64,000 nt of DNA, taken from positions 99,795 to 163,794 of the forward strand of contig CAMBEK010000001.1 of assembly GCA_945865565.1 (NCBI GenBank). The letters are read 5' to 3'. Positions 53,084 to 61,866 of the stretch are shown here, piece after piece; position 1 is the first letter of the stretch; each line of letters begins with the position of its first letter. The notes below the pieces were generated by a model that saw only the letters and a program-made list of their open reading frames with translations, was not told where the DNA came from and searched no databases. This DNA is from Pseudobacteriovorax antillogorgiicola. Lineage in GTDB: Bacteria > Bdellovibrionota_B > Oligoflexia > Oligoflexales > RGVZ01. The translations under genes were made by a program, and so were the position numbers.

Positions 53084-54375
53084 CAACGCGCAGGATCTTG
53101 ATCATCGGTGGCGGGGTGAGCGGAATCGCTGCAGCGCAACTTGCCCGCAAGATTGGGTTTGCCGTTCGGATTTCCGACCGTGCTGTGATGCCCGCGGAAA
53201 AAAAAGCATCTTTAGTCGCCCAAGGCATTGAAATCAAAGACGGCGGTCACAACGATTCTCATTTGGCTGACGTTAATCTAGTCATGATCTCGCCCGGGGT
53301 TCGCGCCGATCACCCGCTGCTTTTACTCGCTCAAAAGGCAAACTTGCCGGTGGAATCTGAAATTGATTTCGCCCTTCAAAATTTTCATGGTCGTCTGGTT
53401 GCAGTGACGGGAACCAACGGCAAATCGACCACCGTTTCCATGATTGGGCACATCTTCGACCGCCTCGGGATCAAGTCCTCCGTTGGCGGAAACTTGGGCG
53501 ACCCACCGAGTGCGATGGTTTTACGCGGGGATTTGCGGTCGACTCTAATTCTTGAACTGTCCTCCTATCAACTAGAACAAAGCCATAGCCACCAGGCCGA
53601 GGCGGCGGCTTTTACCAGTTTTTCAAACGATCACATTGAGCGCCACGGCACGTTGTCGGCATACATGGCCGCAAAGTGGCGGGTCTTTGACTGGGTGAAG
53701 CCCGGGGGAGTTTGCCTCCTGACCAAAGATGTTTCTGATGCGGCCAAGTCCTTTGGAATGGTGCGACGTACAGACGTAACTTGGATTGAAGTCTCCGGGC
53801 GGCACTATGAAATCAACGCTGGAATTTCAATTCAGGTGGTTGCGCATTTGACGCAACGCACCGACCTCGACACGCTTGGCTCGTTGCTTGATAATTTCAA
53901 GGGCCTTCCATTTCGTTGTGAGGTTGTCGGAACAATCAGCGGAAATCCGGTCATCAATGACAGCAAATCCACCAATTGCGAATCCACGTGCGCTGCGCTT
54001 GCCGGCCTGAAGGCACCCATGATTTTAATGATGGGCGGAAAGGGCAAGGGCGAGAGCTACCTTTCTGTTTCATCCTGGGCCAACCAGATCCAGGCTTTGG
54101 TCTGCTTTGGGGCATCGGGACAATCCATAGCCGATGAGTTATCCTTGCCATTAAAGGTTTTGGGAAAGGACACCACGGTGTTTCCGACCATGAGTGGGGC
54201 GATTCATCACGCCGTGGCAGCAGCAAGGCAAAGCGGCTGCGGCATCCTGTTCTCTCCGGGTTGCGCGAGCTTTGATGAGTTCCGCAACTTCGAACATCGG
54301 GGACTGGAATTCAATAACACCATCAGCGGAGCCTTGGATAAAACTCTTGATGGAATCCTCCAACCAAAAATCTGA
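53080..54375 (+). CDS. murD: UDP-MurNAc-L-Ala-D-Glu ligase MurD
   Basis: A 431-residue cytoplasmic Mur ligase adding D-glutamate. An N-terminal Rossmann-like domain (ILIIGGGVSGIAAAQLARK) is followed by the P-loop GTNGKSTTVSMIG, FTSFSNDHIERHG and the C-terminal MurD segment NDSKSTNCESTCAAL and MGGKGKGESY. It overlaps the murE stop by four bases and the ftsW start by 26 bases. Length and motif order fit the family. Confidence 0.93.
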   Translation: MTTRRILIIGGGVSGIAAAQLARKIGFAVRISDRAVMPAEKKASLVAQGIEIKDGGHNDSHLADVNLVMISPGVRADHPLLLLAQKANLPVESEIDFALQNFHGRLVAVTGTNGKSTTVSMIGHIFDRLGIKSSVGGNLGDPPSAMVLRGDLRSTLILELSSYQLEQSHSHQAEAAAFTSFSNDHIERHGTLSAYMAAKWRVFDWVKPGGVCLLTKDVSDAAKSFGMVRRTDVTWIEVSGRHYEINAGISIQVVAHLTQRTDLDTLGSLLDNFKGLPFRCEVVGTISGNPVINDSKSTNCESTCAALAGLKAPMILMMGGKGKGESYLSVSSWANQIQALVCFGASGQSIADELSLPLKVLGKDTTVFPTMSGAIHHAVAAARQSGCGILFSPGCASFDEFRNFEHRGLEFNNTISGALDKTLDGILQPKI

Positions 54376-55534
54376 AGCCGGCTTGCGCCAGAGCGCCTCT
54401 CTCGCCATCGTGGTCTGTGCAGCCATGCTGACTGGGCTTGGACTTCTTGCCATCTATGCGTCCTCCAGCATGAAAGGCGCGCAGCAATTCGGTGACTCTT
54501 TGGCTTTTTTCCGAAAACAGTTTGTGGTCGCCGTGGCTGGATTTATCGGAATCGTCGCGGTCCAGAGGTTTCCTTGGCGGTGGTTTGAGAGCCTGACCCT
54601 GCCTGCCTACGCATTTTCTTTGGGAACCCTCGCATTGATTTTTGTCCCTGGCGCCTATTCCGTTGGCGGTGGAGCAGCGCGGTGGCTTCATATTGGGGGC
54701 GTGAGTTTTCAACCAGCAGAGCTGGCCAAATTAACCTTGATCATGTTCCTTGCTAAAAATCTTGGCCGACCAAATTGCGACCTCCGCCAGTTCTGGCGCT
54801 GTGTCGTTCCAAATTTAATTGCCTTTGGCGCATTTGCCATTTGCCTGATGAAGCAGCCTGATTTTGGATCGACGGTTCTGATGGGCGTTTTGACGGTGGT
54901 CATGCTTTTTATCTCCGGACTTCCCTTTCGCTATCTGGCCCTGATGGGTGCCGCTGGAATCACCGGGATGGTGGCGGCGGTGATTGCTGCACCCTACCGG
55001 ATGGCGCGCCTTCTTAGCTTTCTTGATCCTTGGGCCGAGGTCCGCGGCGGCGGCTTTCAAATCATTCAAAGTTACCTGGCCTTTAAAAACGGCGGACTGC
55101 TGGGAACTGGCCTTGGGGAATCCCGCCAGAAATTATTTTTTCTTCCAGAAGCCCATACCGATTTTATCCTTTCCGTGATTGGCGAAGAGCTTGGACTCCT
55201 TGGAATCCTTTTGGTCTGTGCACTGTTTCTTTTCATGAGCATCATCGGGCTAGAGGTTGCACGGCGCCAAACCTCGAAATACAGGACCCTGCTGGCGGTT
55301 GGTTGCACCGCTTTGATCTTTGGACAGTCTGCGTTAAACATGGGTGTCACCATGGGCCTTCTTCCAACCAAAGGAATGCCGCTGCCTTTTGTCAGCAGTG
55401 GTGCAAGTAGTCTGCTGGTATTCCTCGCGGTGACTGGTATACTCGCACGGCTTGCAAGGGAGTCCACAAACCCCTCCGCAGCTAAGGAGCCAAGTCGCCT
55501 CCATGTCGGCAAATCCGCCCATCAAATCGCTTAA
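54350..55534 (+). CDS. ftsW: lipid II polymerase/division protein FtsW
   Basis: A 394-residue SEDS-family membrane protein with about ten TM segments. ILLVSAYSVGGGAARWLHIGG-like wording is present as PGAYSVGGGAARWLHIGG, and the catalytic-loop region is GLGESRQKLFFLPEAHTDFI. The C-terminal PFVSSGASSLL motif is typical. As FtsW it polymerises lipid II at the septum with FtsI. The ATG at 54350 lies within the murD end; a longer open frame to 54194 is antisense-like to murD content and is not preferred. Confidence 0.93.
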   Translation: MESSNQKSEAGLRQSASLAIVVCAAMLTGLGLLAIYASSSMKGAQQFGDSLAFFRKQFVVAVAGFIGIVAVQRFPWRWFESLTLPAYAFSLGTLALIFVPGAYSVGGGAARWLHIGGVSFQPAELAKLTLIMFLAKNLGRPNCDLRQFWRCVVPNLIAFGAFAICLMKQPDFGSTVLMGVLTVVMLFISGLPFRYLALMGAAGITGMVAAVIAAPYRMARLLSFLDPWAEVRGGGFQIIQSYLAFKNGGLLGTGLGESRQKLFFLPEAHTDFILSVIGEELGLLGILLVCALFLFMSIIGLEVARRQTSKYRTLLAVGCTALIFGQSALNMGVTMGLLPTKGMPLPFVSSGASSLLVFLAVTGILARLARESTNPSAAKEPSRLHVGKSAHQIA

Positions 55535-56894
55535 ACCCAAGCGGGTTCACTTCATTGGTATCGGTGGCAGTGGCATGTCTGGATTGGCCGAGTATGCCGT
55601 CGGCCGCGGCTTTGAAGTCACAGGCAGCGACACTTCGCTTTCAGACTCCTTGATCCGCCTTGAATCTCTTGGCGCAAAAATATTCAACCACCATGCGGCC
55701 TCAAACTCACAGGGAGCAGACGAGGTTGTTTTCTCCTCTGCGATCAAGCCTGATAACGAAGAGCTCGTCTCCGCCCGCTTGATGAATATCCCGGTTCTTC
55801 ATCGATCTGAACTGCTGGCAAATTTCATGCGTGGCACCAACTCGGTAACGATCGCAGGAACACACGGCAAGACAACCACCGCCGCTCTTGTCGTCCATGG
55901 TTTTGCCGGGTGCGGGGTCGACCCCAGTGCCGTCATTGGTGGCGTCATGGTAGACGGCCAATCAAGTGCCAGGATCGGTTCTGGAAAGTTTTTTATTGCA
56001 GAGGCGGATGAGTCGGACGGCACCTTCCTCAATTACGAACCCGTGCTTTGTGCGCTGACCAACATCGATCAAGATCACCTGGATTTTTACGGTTCCTTTG
56101 AAAACATCAAAGCCGCCTTTCACAAATATTTGATGACGTCCGACCCTGACATTGGGGTGGTTTGTTGCTGGGATGATCCGACAATCCGGGAAGTCTCGGA
56201 GGGGCTGAACAGGCCAAGGCTCACCTACGGGACCATTTTAGGATGCGAAGTTCGCGGTGTTGATATTCAGCAATCTGGCATGGAGACCACCTTTACTGCG
56301 GTGGTGGAACGCGACCGGATTCGTTGCAAGTTGCCTCTCATGGGAAAGCACAACGTCCTCAATGCCCTTTGCAGCCTTGCCGTGGCGCGTGCGCTTGGAC
56401 TCGATGTCCGTCTGGTCGCAGAAAACCTGGCCACCTTTCGCGGGGTGGGGCGCCGCATGGAGCTCCTGGCAGATCACCCAGGCATCCGTGTCTTTGATGA
56501 CTACGCTCATAATCCCGGTAAGATCCAGGCTTGCATAGCTGCCGTGCGGAGCGCCTGGCCAACCCACCAGATCACGGTGGTTCATCAGCCACACCGTTTT
56601 TCTCGCCTTGAAACAATGTATGATTCGATGGTGGCGTCCTTTCGCGGAGCCAGCGACGTAATCCTGTTGCCGGTCTATTCGGCGGGTGAATCCCCCAGCC
56701 GGGAGCACGACCACGGGGCATTCGGGGTTGATCTGGCCTTGAAGTCGTCCACAAAAACACATATTTGCCTTGAAAAAACCGAAGCTTGTCGCCTTGCTTT
56801 GCAACTTTCACGACATCCAGCCATAATTTTAACAATAGGTGCTGGAGATGTTTGGAAGGTTGGCCACATGCTTCGGGAGCAACTGGTTGAGTAG
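55503..56894 (+). CDS. murC: UDP-N-acetylmuramate-L-alanine ligase MurC
   Basis: A 463-residue Mur ligase adding L-alanine to UDP-MurNAc. HFIGIGGSGMSGLAE and GTHGKTTTAALVVHGF (P-loop) are diagnostic. EADESDGTFLNY, DQDHLDFY and DDYAHNPGKI follow. The ATG at 55503 is preferred because AAGGAG lies upstream, within the ftsW 3' end. In the usual dcw order murG would precede it and murB and ddl would follow; both are absent. Confidence 0.95.
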   Translation: MSANPPIKSLKPKRVHFIGIGGSGMSGLAEYAVGRGFEVTGSDTSLSDSLIRLESLGAKIFNHHAASNSQGADEVVFSSAIKPDNEELVSARLMNIPVLHRSELLANFMRGTNSVTIAGTHGKTTTAALVVHGFAGCGVDPSAVIGGVMVDGQSSARIGSGKFFIAEADESDGTFLNYEPVLCALTNIDQDHLDFYGSFENIKAAFHKYLMTSDPDIGVVCCWDDPTIREVSEGLNRPRLTYGTILGCEVRGVDIQQSGMETTFTAVVERDRIRCKLPLMGKHNVLNALCSLAVARALGLDVRLVAENLATFRGVGRRMELLADHPGIRVFDDYAHNPGKIQACIAAVRSAWPTHQITVVHQPHRFSRLETMYDSMVASFRGASDVILLPVYSAGESPSREHDHGAFGVDLALKSSTKTHICLEKTEACRLALQLSRHPAIILTIGAGDVWKVGHMLREQLVE

Positions 56895-57738
56895 AAGCAC
56901 AATCATCAGTGGCCAAAAGCCCGCCAGGCGTAAGCGCAAGCATGCCGAAGGAAACCGCCGCAAGGTTCTTCTTTCTGCGCTTCGTTTTGCCGGCGTCATC
57001 CTTGTCATCACGACCGTCGTCGTACTGCCGGGATACATTGCTGGAAAAATTCAGACCGGATTCAAATCGCTCGTTTCATCGCGCGTCAATCGCGTCGAGT
57101 TTCTAGGGGCCGGGGGAAGCCTTGCCGAGTTCGACCGCGAGTCCCTGCAGTCGAAAATCAGTGAAGCAGCCGATGCTGGTGCGAGCCTCGATGACTTGGC
57201 CCGGATCGCCGGCTCCCTTGCTCCCTTGGCAAAGGTTGAAATCATTCGTGCGGCTCCCGGAAAAATCATCGTCGGGTTTGAGCGTCGTACTCCATCGCTC
57301 CGGATTGATCGCTCCAACAACTCTAGCAACGACGCTGGCGCCGTGCGCCTTGTCGACAGCGCTGGTTTCATTTACGGAAGTTGCTGTGTCCTGCCAGTTC
57401 AAGAGGCGGAGTCACTGCTGCCGCTGCTCACTGGCCTGCCTGCCGCCGACCAAGCTGGCAACAACAAAGAAGAGCATGCCTTGATTCGCGAGGCCCTTAA
57501 ATTATACGATGGCTTGACGACTAAAAATATCAAGGCATCTTCCATTCGCTACCAGAATCACCGTGGTTTCTTTGCGATCATGGACCCTGGTCAGATTGAG
57601 GTTTCTATTGGACGGGCTCCCTTTGACGAAAAGCTGAACCGCCTTGCTGAAGTTCTGGAACGGGTTGACCGCCAGAAGGTCAGCCGGATTGAACTCGACT
57701 ACCACGGCAAGGCTTTCATCAAGGAACGAAAACTGTGA
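56887..57738 (+). CDS. ftsQ: divisome protein FtsQ
   Basis: A 283-residue bitopic protein. A basic cytoplasmic segment (PARRKRKHAEGNRRK) precedes one TM (about residues 31-52), and a periplasmic POTRA/FtsQ domain follows. Sequence conservation is low, and the assignment relies on topology, size and position between murC and ftsA. The start is TTG with GGGAG at eight bases, overlapping the murC stop by eight bases. The ftsA GTG overlaps the stop codon. Confidence 0.8.
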   Translation: MSRSTIISGQKPARRKRKHAEGNRRKVLLSALRFAGVILVITTVVVLPGYIAGKIQTGFKSLVSSRVNRVEFLGAGGSLAEFDRESLQSKISEAADAGASLDDLARIAGSLAPLAKVEIIRAAPGKIIVGFERRTPSLRIDRSNNSSNDAGAVRLVDSAGFIYGSCCVLPVQEAESLLPLLTGLPAADQAGNNKEEHALIREALKLYDGLTTKNIKASSIRYQNHRGFFAIMDPGQIEVSIGRAPFDEKLNRLAEVLERVDRQKVSRIELDYHGKAFIKERKL

Positions 57739-58994
57739 ACCCATCAAAACCACAGATTTTTGCCCTCGACCTCGGGACAAGTAAGTTCTGCGTGGCCCGA
57801 CTTTCTGAAACCAACGACGCCAACGGCGGTTTCGCCATCGACAGCCTGGCGGTTCCAGCCAAAGGAACCAAGCGCGGCATGGTCGTGGATTTTTCTGCTG
57901 CACTGGAATGCCTGTCTGCGCTCATAGAAGAGGCAGAATCACGCTGGAACTGTGACATTGCCCATGGCGTTGTTGGTATTGCCGGCAGCCACCTACGCAG
58001 CCACCTTGCGAAGGGCAGCATTGCGATCGGCGGAAAACAGGTTGTTGAGGCATCGACCCTCCTGCGAATTGAGGAGCAGATGCACGAAGCATTTACCCAA
58101 AGCAGCGCCGCTGCACAGCGTGAGCTTCTTGATTCCATCCCGATAAATTACCAAATTGATCAGCGAGACGCCGTGGATGATCCCCTTGGCTTCAGTGGCG
58201 TGAACCTGACTGCTGATTTTCTAATGATTGACGCCGACAAGGGCTACCTGCGCGACATCGTCCGCTTGGTAAATGGCGCTGGCGTGAAGGTCACGCGGCT
58301 GGCGTCAGAACCACTTGCCTCAGCCTACGTTTGTGCCGGGGAGGACTTTCGTGAGCTAGGCTGCTGCGTTGTTGATATCGGTGGCGGCACGAGCGATGGT
58401 CTCGTTTTTGTGAACGGCAAACCTGCTTTGGCGTTTTCTGTTCCCATGGCCGGATTTGCCATGACGTCTGACATTGCTGTGGCGTTAAATCTTCCCCTGC
58501 GCGAAGCCGAGCGGATCAAAACCATCTATGGGCTTTCAAGTGCGCAACTTGAGCAGATTACGGCAGAGGATGTCCACGGCGTGCCGAAGTCAATTCCTGG
58601 TGGAATGGTTTCCAAAATCCTTGAGGCGCGCTGCCGCGAACTCACCGTCAGCATTGCCAAGCATCTCGTACCCTTTAAGGGGCGTCTTGGTGGCGGCATT
58701 CTCCTGACCGGAGGGGGCAGTCAATTGAATGGGGTTGCAGAACTTATGGCGACCTCGATGCGCATTCCAGTCAGAGCGGTGAATCCGCGTTGGCAAAAGG
58801 CCTTTACAGCAGGGCCGGTCCGCCAGGAGAGGCTTGCCCCGAAATTTGCCACGGCGCTCGGACTTCTTGTCTTGGGTGCCCTGCCTGATTCAGCCTCCTC
58901 ACACCGGGTTCCAGCCCATAACACTTCAGTCGCTACTGGCGTTTCGTCTGGACTAATGAGCCGGTTGCGAGCCTGGCTTCGCGAGATGAGCTAA
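57735..58994 (+). CDS. ftsA: cell division ATPase FtsA
   Basis: A 419-residue actin-like protein. IFALDLGTSKFCVAR is the phosphate-1 motif, VVDIGGGTSDGLVF the phosphate-2 motif and ILLTGGGSQLNGV the adenosine motif. The terminal VGSGLMSRLRAWLREM amphipathic helix would attach it to the membrane, where it tethers FtsZ. The GTG start overlaps the ftsQ stop. The stop codon is part of the dyad at 58993-59011. Confidence 0.95.
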   Translation: MNPSKPQIFALDLGTSKFCVARLSETNDANGGFAIDSLAVPAKGTKRGMVVDFSAALECLSALIEEAESRWNCDIAHGVVGIAGSHLRSHLAKGSIAIGGKQVVEASTLLRIEEQMHEAFTQSSAAAQRELLDSIPINYQIDQRDAVDDPLGFSGVNLTADFLMIDADKGYLRDIVRLVNGAGVKVTRLASEPLASAYVCAGEDFRELGCCVVDIGGGTSDGLVFVNGKPALAFSVPMAGFAMTSDIAVALNLPLREAERIKTIYGLSSAQLEQITAEDVHGVPKSIPGGMVSKILEARCRELTVSIAKHLVPFKGRLGGGILLTGGGSQLNGVAELMATSMRIPVRAVNPRWQKAFTAGPVRQERLAPKFATALGLLVLGALPDSASSHRVPAHNTSVATGVSSGLMSRLRAWLREMS

Positions 58995-59011
58995 ATCAAT
59001 TTCATTGATTT
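58993..59011. promoter_or_regulatory. dyad upstream of ftsZ (possible operator)
   Basis: AAATCAAT-TTC-ATTGATTT is an interrupted palindrome with eight-base arms, overlapping the ftsA stop codon. It lies 12 bases before the -35 box. Together with CATTGA-N8-TCAATG (59021-59040) and ATTGATG at 59051, this makes several ATTGA/TCAAT half-sites around the promoter. A regulator-binding site is inferred, not proven. Confidence 0.5.
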
Positions 59012-59022
59012 GTCCCAGAACA

Positions 59023-59052
59023 TTGACAGTTTTCTCAATGGTTTCCTATAAT
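59023..59052 (+). promoter_or_regulatory. consensus sigma70 promoter of ftsZ
   Basis: TTGACA (59023-59028) and TATAAT (59047-59052) are both perfect consensus hexamers with an 18-base spacer. Transcription would begin about 59058-59060, ahead of AGGAG and the ftsZ ATG at 59077. This gives ftsZ its own strong promoter within the dcw cluster. Confidence 0.85.
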
Positions 59053-59076
59053 TGATGAAAATTGCTAGGAGATTTT

Positions 59077-60777
59077 ATGAGCTTTGATGCTGAAAAAATG
59101 AATCCCCCTGGAGCCAAGATCAAAGTTTTCGGTATCGGTGGCGGAGGGGGCAATGCCGTCAACACCATGATCCGCGCCAACCTTGAGGGCGTGGAGTTCA
59201 TCACGGCAAACACAGACATCCAGGCTCTACGCTTCAGCTTGGCACAGCAAAACATTCAGATTGGCAAAGAGCTGACTAAAGGCCTTGGCGCTGGCGCTGA
59301 TCCAGATGTCGGCCGCGACGCCGCCCTTGAAGACCGCCGCGACATCGAAGGCGTGCTCAAGGATGCCGACATGGTTTTCATCACTGCCGGCATGGGTGGC
59401 GGAACAGGCACGGGCGGCGCAGCCGTCATTGCTCAGATTGCACGCGAACTGGGGGCACTTACGGTGGCGGTCGTCACCAAGCCCTTTCATTTTGAAGGAA
59501 AGCGCCGCAGGAAGCATGCTGAACTTGGCATTGCGCGGCTGAGAGAATCCGTCGACACGCTGATCACAATCCCCAATCAGCGCCTTCTTCAGATTGCCAC
59601 GCCAGACCTGAGCATGATCGATGCATTCAAAATGGCCGATAACGTCTTGGTCAACGCCGTGCGCGGAATCAGTGACATCATCAACATTCCTGGAACAGTC
59701 AATGTTGACTTTGCTGACGTCAAAACCGTCATGTCGAACATGGGCCATTCGCTGATGGGCATAGGCCACGCTGCCGGTCCGAATCGCGCCGCCGAAGCTG
59801 CAAGGATGGCCATTTCATCACCCCTCCTTGAAGACATCGACATTCAAGGTGCCACCGGAATTCTGATCAACATCACCGCTGGTTCGTCGATCACCCTGAT
59901 GGAGGTCAACGAAGCTTGCTCCATCATTCAAGACTCGGCCCACGAAGATGCCAACATCATTTTTGGTGCCGTCATCGACGAAGGCCTTAGCGAAGCCATC
60001 CGCGTCACGGTGATCGCTACTGGATTTCCAGTGGACTCTCGCGAATTAGACAATTCCGGCCCTGCCATTGTCCGGCCCGCGCCAGCCAGAATTTTCTCGC
60101 CTGATTACGCTACAGGTGGCCTGAATTCCAGCATCATCAGTAGCCCCCCACCAGTAGCAGCCACCCATCACGTGACACCACCGGTTATCGAAACCATCGG
60201 CGAGGCCCACGAACTTGCCAAGTGGACCATCCAGCAGGTCGAAAGCGAGACCGGCCCGGTACACCCCGCAACCAATGACAGTGCAGAGTCGTTTGCTGAT
60301 TATTCATGCCATGAAGATTCCGTTGCCAATGACTCGGAAGAGTCTGAAGAGATCTCAGACACCTATGTTTGGGAGGAAATGCCTACGGAATCCCCCGCCC
60401 CCGTCGAAGTCGCGCCAGTGGCTGCCGCCCCAGAGGTTCACGTAGATAGTCGGGCCGACATAGCATCCAGAATTTTTGACAGCTCCTTCGATAGTTCTTT
60501 CGAAGGCGAGCCCGTGGTGGCACGCGCCGTCCAAGACAATGCTCCGATTGAGTCCTTTTTCGAGGCCAACGGCGGCCTGGATATCACCAATGAAATCGAC
60601 AGAAAAATTGATGAGGCACTCGCCCTGGCGCAAAAGCTGCGTAGCGCAGGGGCCACTGCAAAGGCACCCATGCAAGCAGCCCCCCCGGTAAGTCCGGTCC
60701 ATGAATCTAGTTTGGACGAGCTAGACGACATGCCGTCGTTTCTTCGCAACAGCAATTCGGACATCGCCTTGGATTAA
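59077..60777 (+). CDS. ftsZ: tubulin-like division GTPase FtsZ, long C-terminal linker
   Basis: A 566-residue FtsZ that forms the Z-ring. The N-terminal GTPase core has [13 protein letters not shown], the tubulin signature G107-GGTGTG and [12 protein letters not shown] regions. E. coli FtsZ has 383 residues; here the core ends near residue 320 and is followed by a long acidic, Ser/Ala/Pro-rich linker and helix ([16 protein letters not shown]) and a [10 protein letters not shown] tail resembling the FtsA/ZipA-binding DIPAFLR motif. The ATG at 59077 has AGGAG six bases upstream; a TTG at 59062 is unlikely. Transcribed from its own promoter. Confidence 0.96.
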   Translation: MSFDAEKMNPPGAKIKVFGIGGGGGNAVNTMIRANLEGVEFITANTDIQALRFSLAQQNIQIGKELTKGLGAGADPDVGRDAALEDRRDIEGVLKDADMVFITAGMGGGTGTGGAAVIAQIARELGALTVAVVTKPFHFEGKRRRKHAELGIARLRESVDTLITIPNQRLLQIATPDLSMIDAFKMADNVLVNAVRGISDIINIPGTVNVDFADVKTVMSNMGHSLMGIGHAAGPNRAAEAARMAISSPLLEDIDIQGATGILINITAGSSITLMEVNEACSIIQDSAHEDANIIFGAVIDEGLSEAIRVTVIATGFPVDSRELDNSGPAIVRPAPARIFSPDYATGGLNSSIISSPPPVAATHHVTPPVIETIGEAHELAKWTIQQVESETGPVHPATNDSAESFADYSCHEDSVANDSEESEEISDTYVWEEMPTESPAPVEVAPVAAAPEVHVDSRADIASRIFDSSFDSSFEGEPVVARAVQDNAPIESFFEANGGLDITNEIDRKIDEALALAQKLRSAGATAKAPMQAAPPVSPVHESSLDELDDMPSFLRNSNSDIALD

Positions 60778-60780
60778 AAT

Positions 60781-61833
60781 TCAGGTGGGGACTCCGGCCG
60801 CCGCCTCTCTCTTTTGAAGAGGCGGCGCTATTTGCAGCGATTCCGAAAAACTTGAGCGCGTCTGAGTGTCTTCCTCCCCAAGAGGCAAGGCATTCGCGAG
60901 AGATTCCAAAGGCAATTGGGCAAGCGCAAGAAACTGCCGCAGGCGATGAAAGCGGTATTGAGATTCATTTTTTCCTTCGCGTTCAAATGCTGGCGTGAGG
61001 GTGTCGCCGATCCAGCCTTTGAGCGCAAATTTTTGTCCGGTAAAAAACTTATCTGCCATCATCCGGAAGAGCTCCTCGACCCGGTATGATTCATGTCCGC
61101 AAACCTCGCCAATCACGGTGCACTGGCCGCGCGATGTCTCGGCCGCCCGGACTATTTCCTTTGCCATGTCGTCGACATGAATTGGCCTTAAGGGCACTGG
61201 CCAGCGGGGAACTGGGTACAGCAGCGGCAACTTCATGGTTCGCAGCACGGCGCGCATAAACCGGTCGTTTGGATTGTCAGCCTCGGTGACTATCGAAGGA
61301 CGAAGGATTATCTTTTCCTTGATCTTGGAATTAAGCAGCAGAAGTTCTGCGGCATATTTCTCGCGCAAAAATGGTGTAGAAGCCGTACGCGATGCGCCCA
61401 TTGCACTTAAAAAAACAAACCTCTGGTTTCCCACCTTTTCCATGGCCGCCAGCAGATTTGCCATCATCACCAAGTTCTTTGACATGCGCTCGGGTTGCAG
61501 CAGGTCGCGGACGTCCATGTTCTCTTGATTCGGGCGCAACGAACTTGAAAGACCACCCTCCCACGCCAGGTGAACCACGGTGTGAACGTTGCGCAACGGT
61601 GCCAGTAGAAGTTCTGGTGAAGCCATATCCGTGCACACAGGAAAAACTTGGGGTAGAGCCTCTGGCAAACGGTGGTAATACGTTGCAATCGTGCTCGTGC
61701 CGCGCGAGGAAAATAACCTGATGACGCGCTGCCCGATGAAACCAGAGCTACCGGTAACCATTACGGTGGGCGTCGGCCGCTGACGTGAACGTTCTTGGTT
61801 TACGGGATTGCTGTTGATCCGGTGCGAATTCAT
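60781..61833 (-). CDS. NAD-dependent epimerase/dehydratase-family protein
   Basis: A 350-residue extended short-chain dehydrogenase/reductase. VMVTGSSGFIGQRVIRLF is the NAD(P)-binding GxxGxxG motif, and VVHLAWEGG and SAMGASRTASTPFLREKYAAE carry the Ser and YxxxK-type catalytic pattern (here REKYAAE). Sugar-nucleotide epimerase or reductase function is likely, but the substrate is unknown. Sequences near the C-terminus, SESLQIAPPLQKRE, are not conserved and overlap the hairpin. The glycosyltransferase is encoded 33 bases upstream on the same strand, suggesting polysaccharide or glycolipid synthesis. Confidence 0.75.
   Translation of the reverse strand: MNSHRINSNPVNQERSRQRPTPTVMVTGSSGFIGQRVIRLFSSRGTSTIATYYHRLPEALPQVFPVCTDMASPELLLAPLRNVHTVVHLAWEGGLSSSLRPNQENMDVRDLLQPERMSKNLVMMANLLAAMEKVGNQRFVFLSAMGASRTASTPFLREKYAAELLLLNSKIKEKIILRPSIVTEADNPNDRFMRAVLRTMKLPLLYPVPRWPVPLRPIHVDDMAKEIVRAAETSRGQCTVIGEVCGHESYRVEELFRMMADKFFTGQKFALKGWIGDTLTPAFEREGKNESQYRFHRLRQFLALAQLPLESLANALPLGEEDTQTRSSFSESLQIAPPLQKREAAAGVPT
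60800..60826. terminator. hairpin at the ftsZ/epimerase 3' ends
   Basis: GCCGCCTCT (60800-60808) pairs perfectly with AGAGGCGGC (60818-60826) around a nine-base loop. It lies downstream of ftsZ and within the 3' coding end of the convergent epimerase-like gene. No T-run follows on either strand, so only a weak or factor-dependent terminator role is suggested. Confidence 0.35.
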
Positions 61834-61866
61834 GGATCGACTCTCTCTGCTGGTTTTGATTGGTGC

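Noticed and set aside
54194..54349. N-terminal extension of FtsW
   Set aside because: It is in another frame of murD; the conserved FtsW region starts after the ATG at 54350.
60800..60826. Classical rho-independent terminator for ftsZ
   Set aside because: The stem is strong but no T-run follows on either strand, so it is listed only as a weak hairpin.
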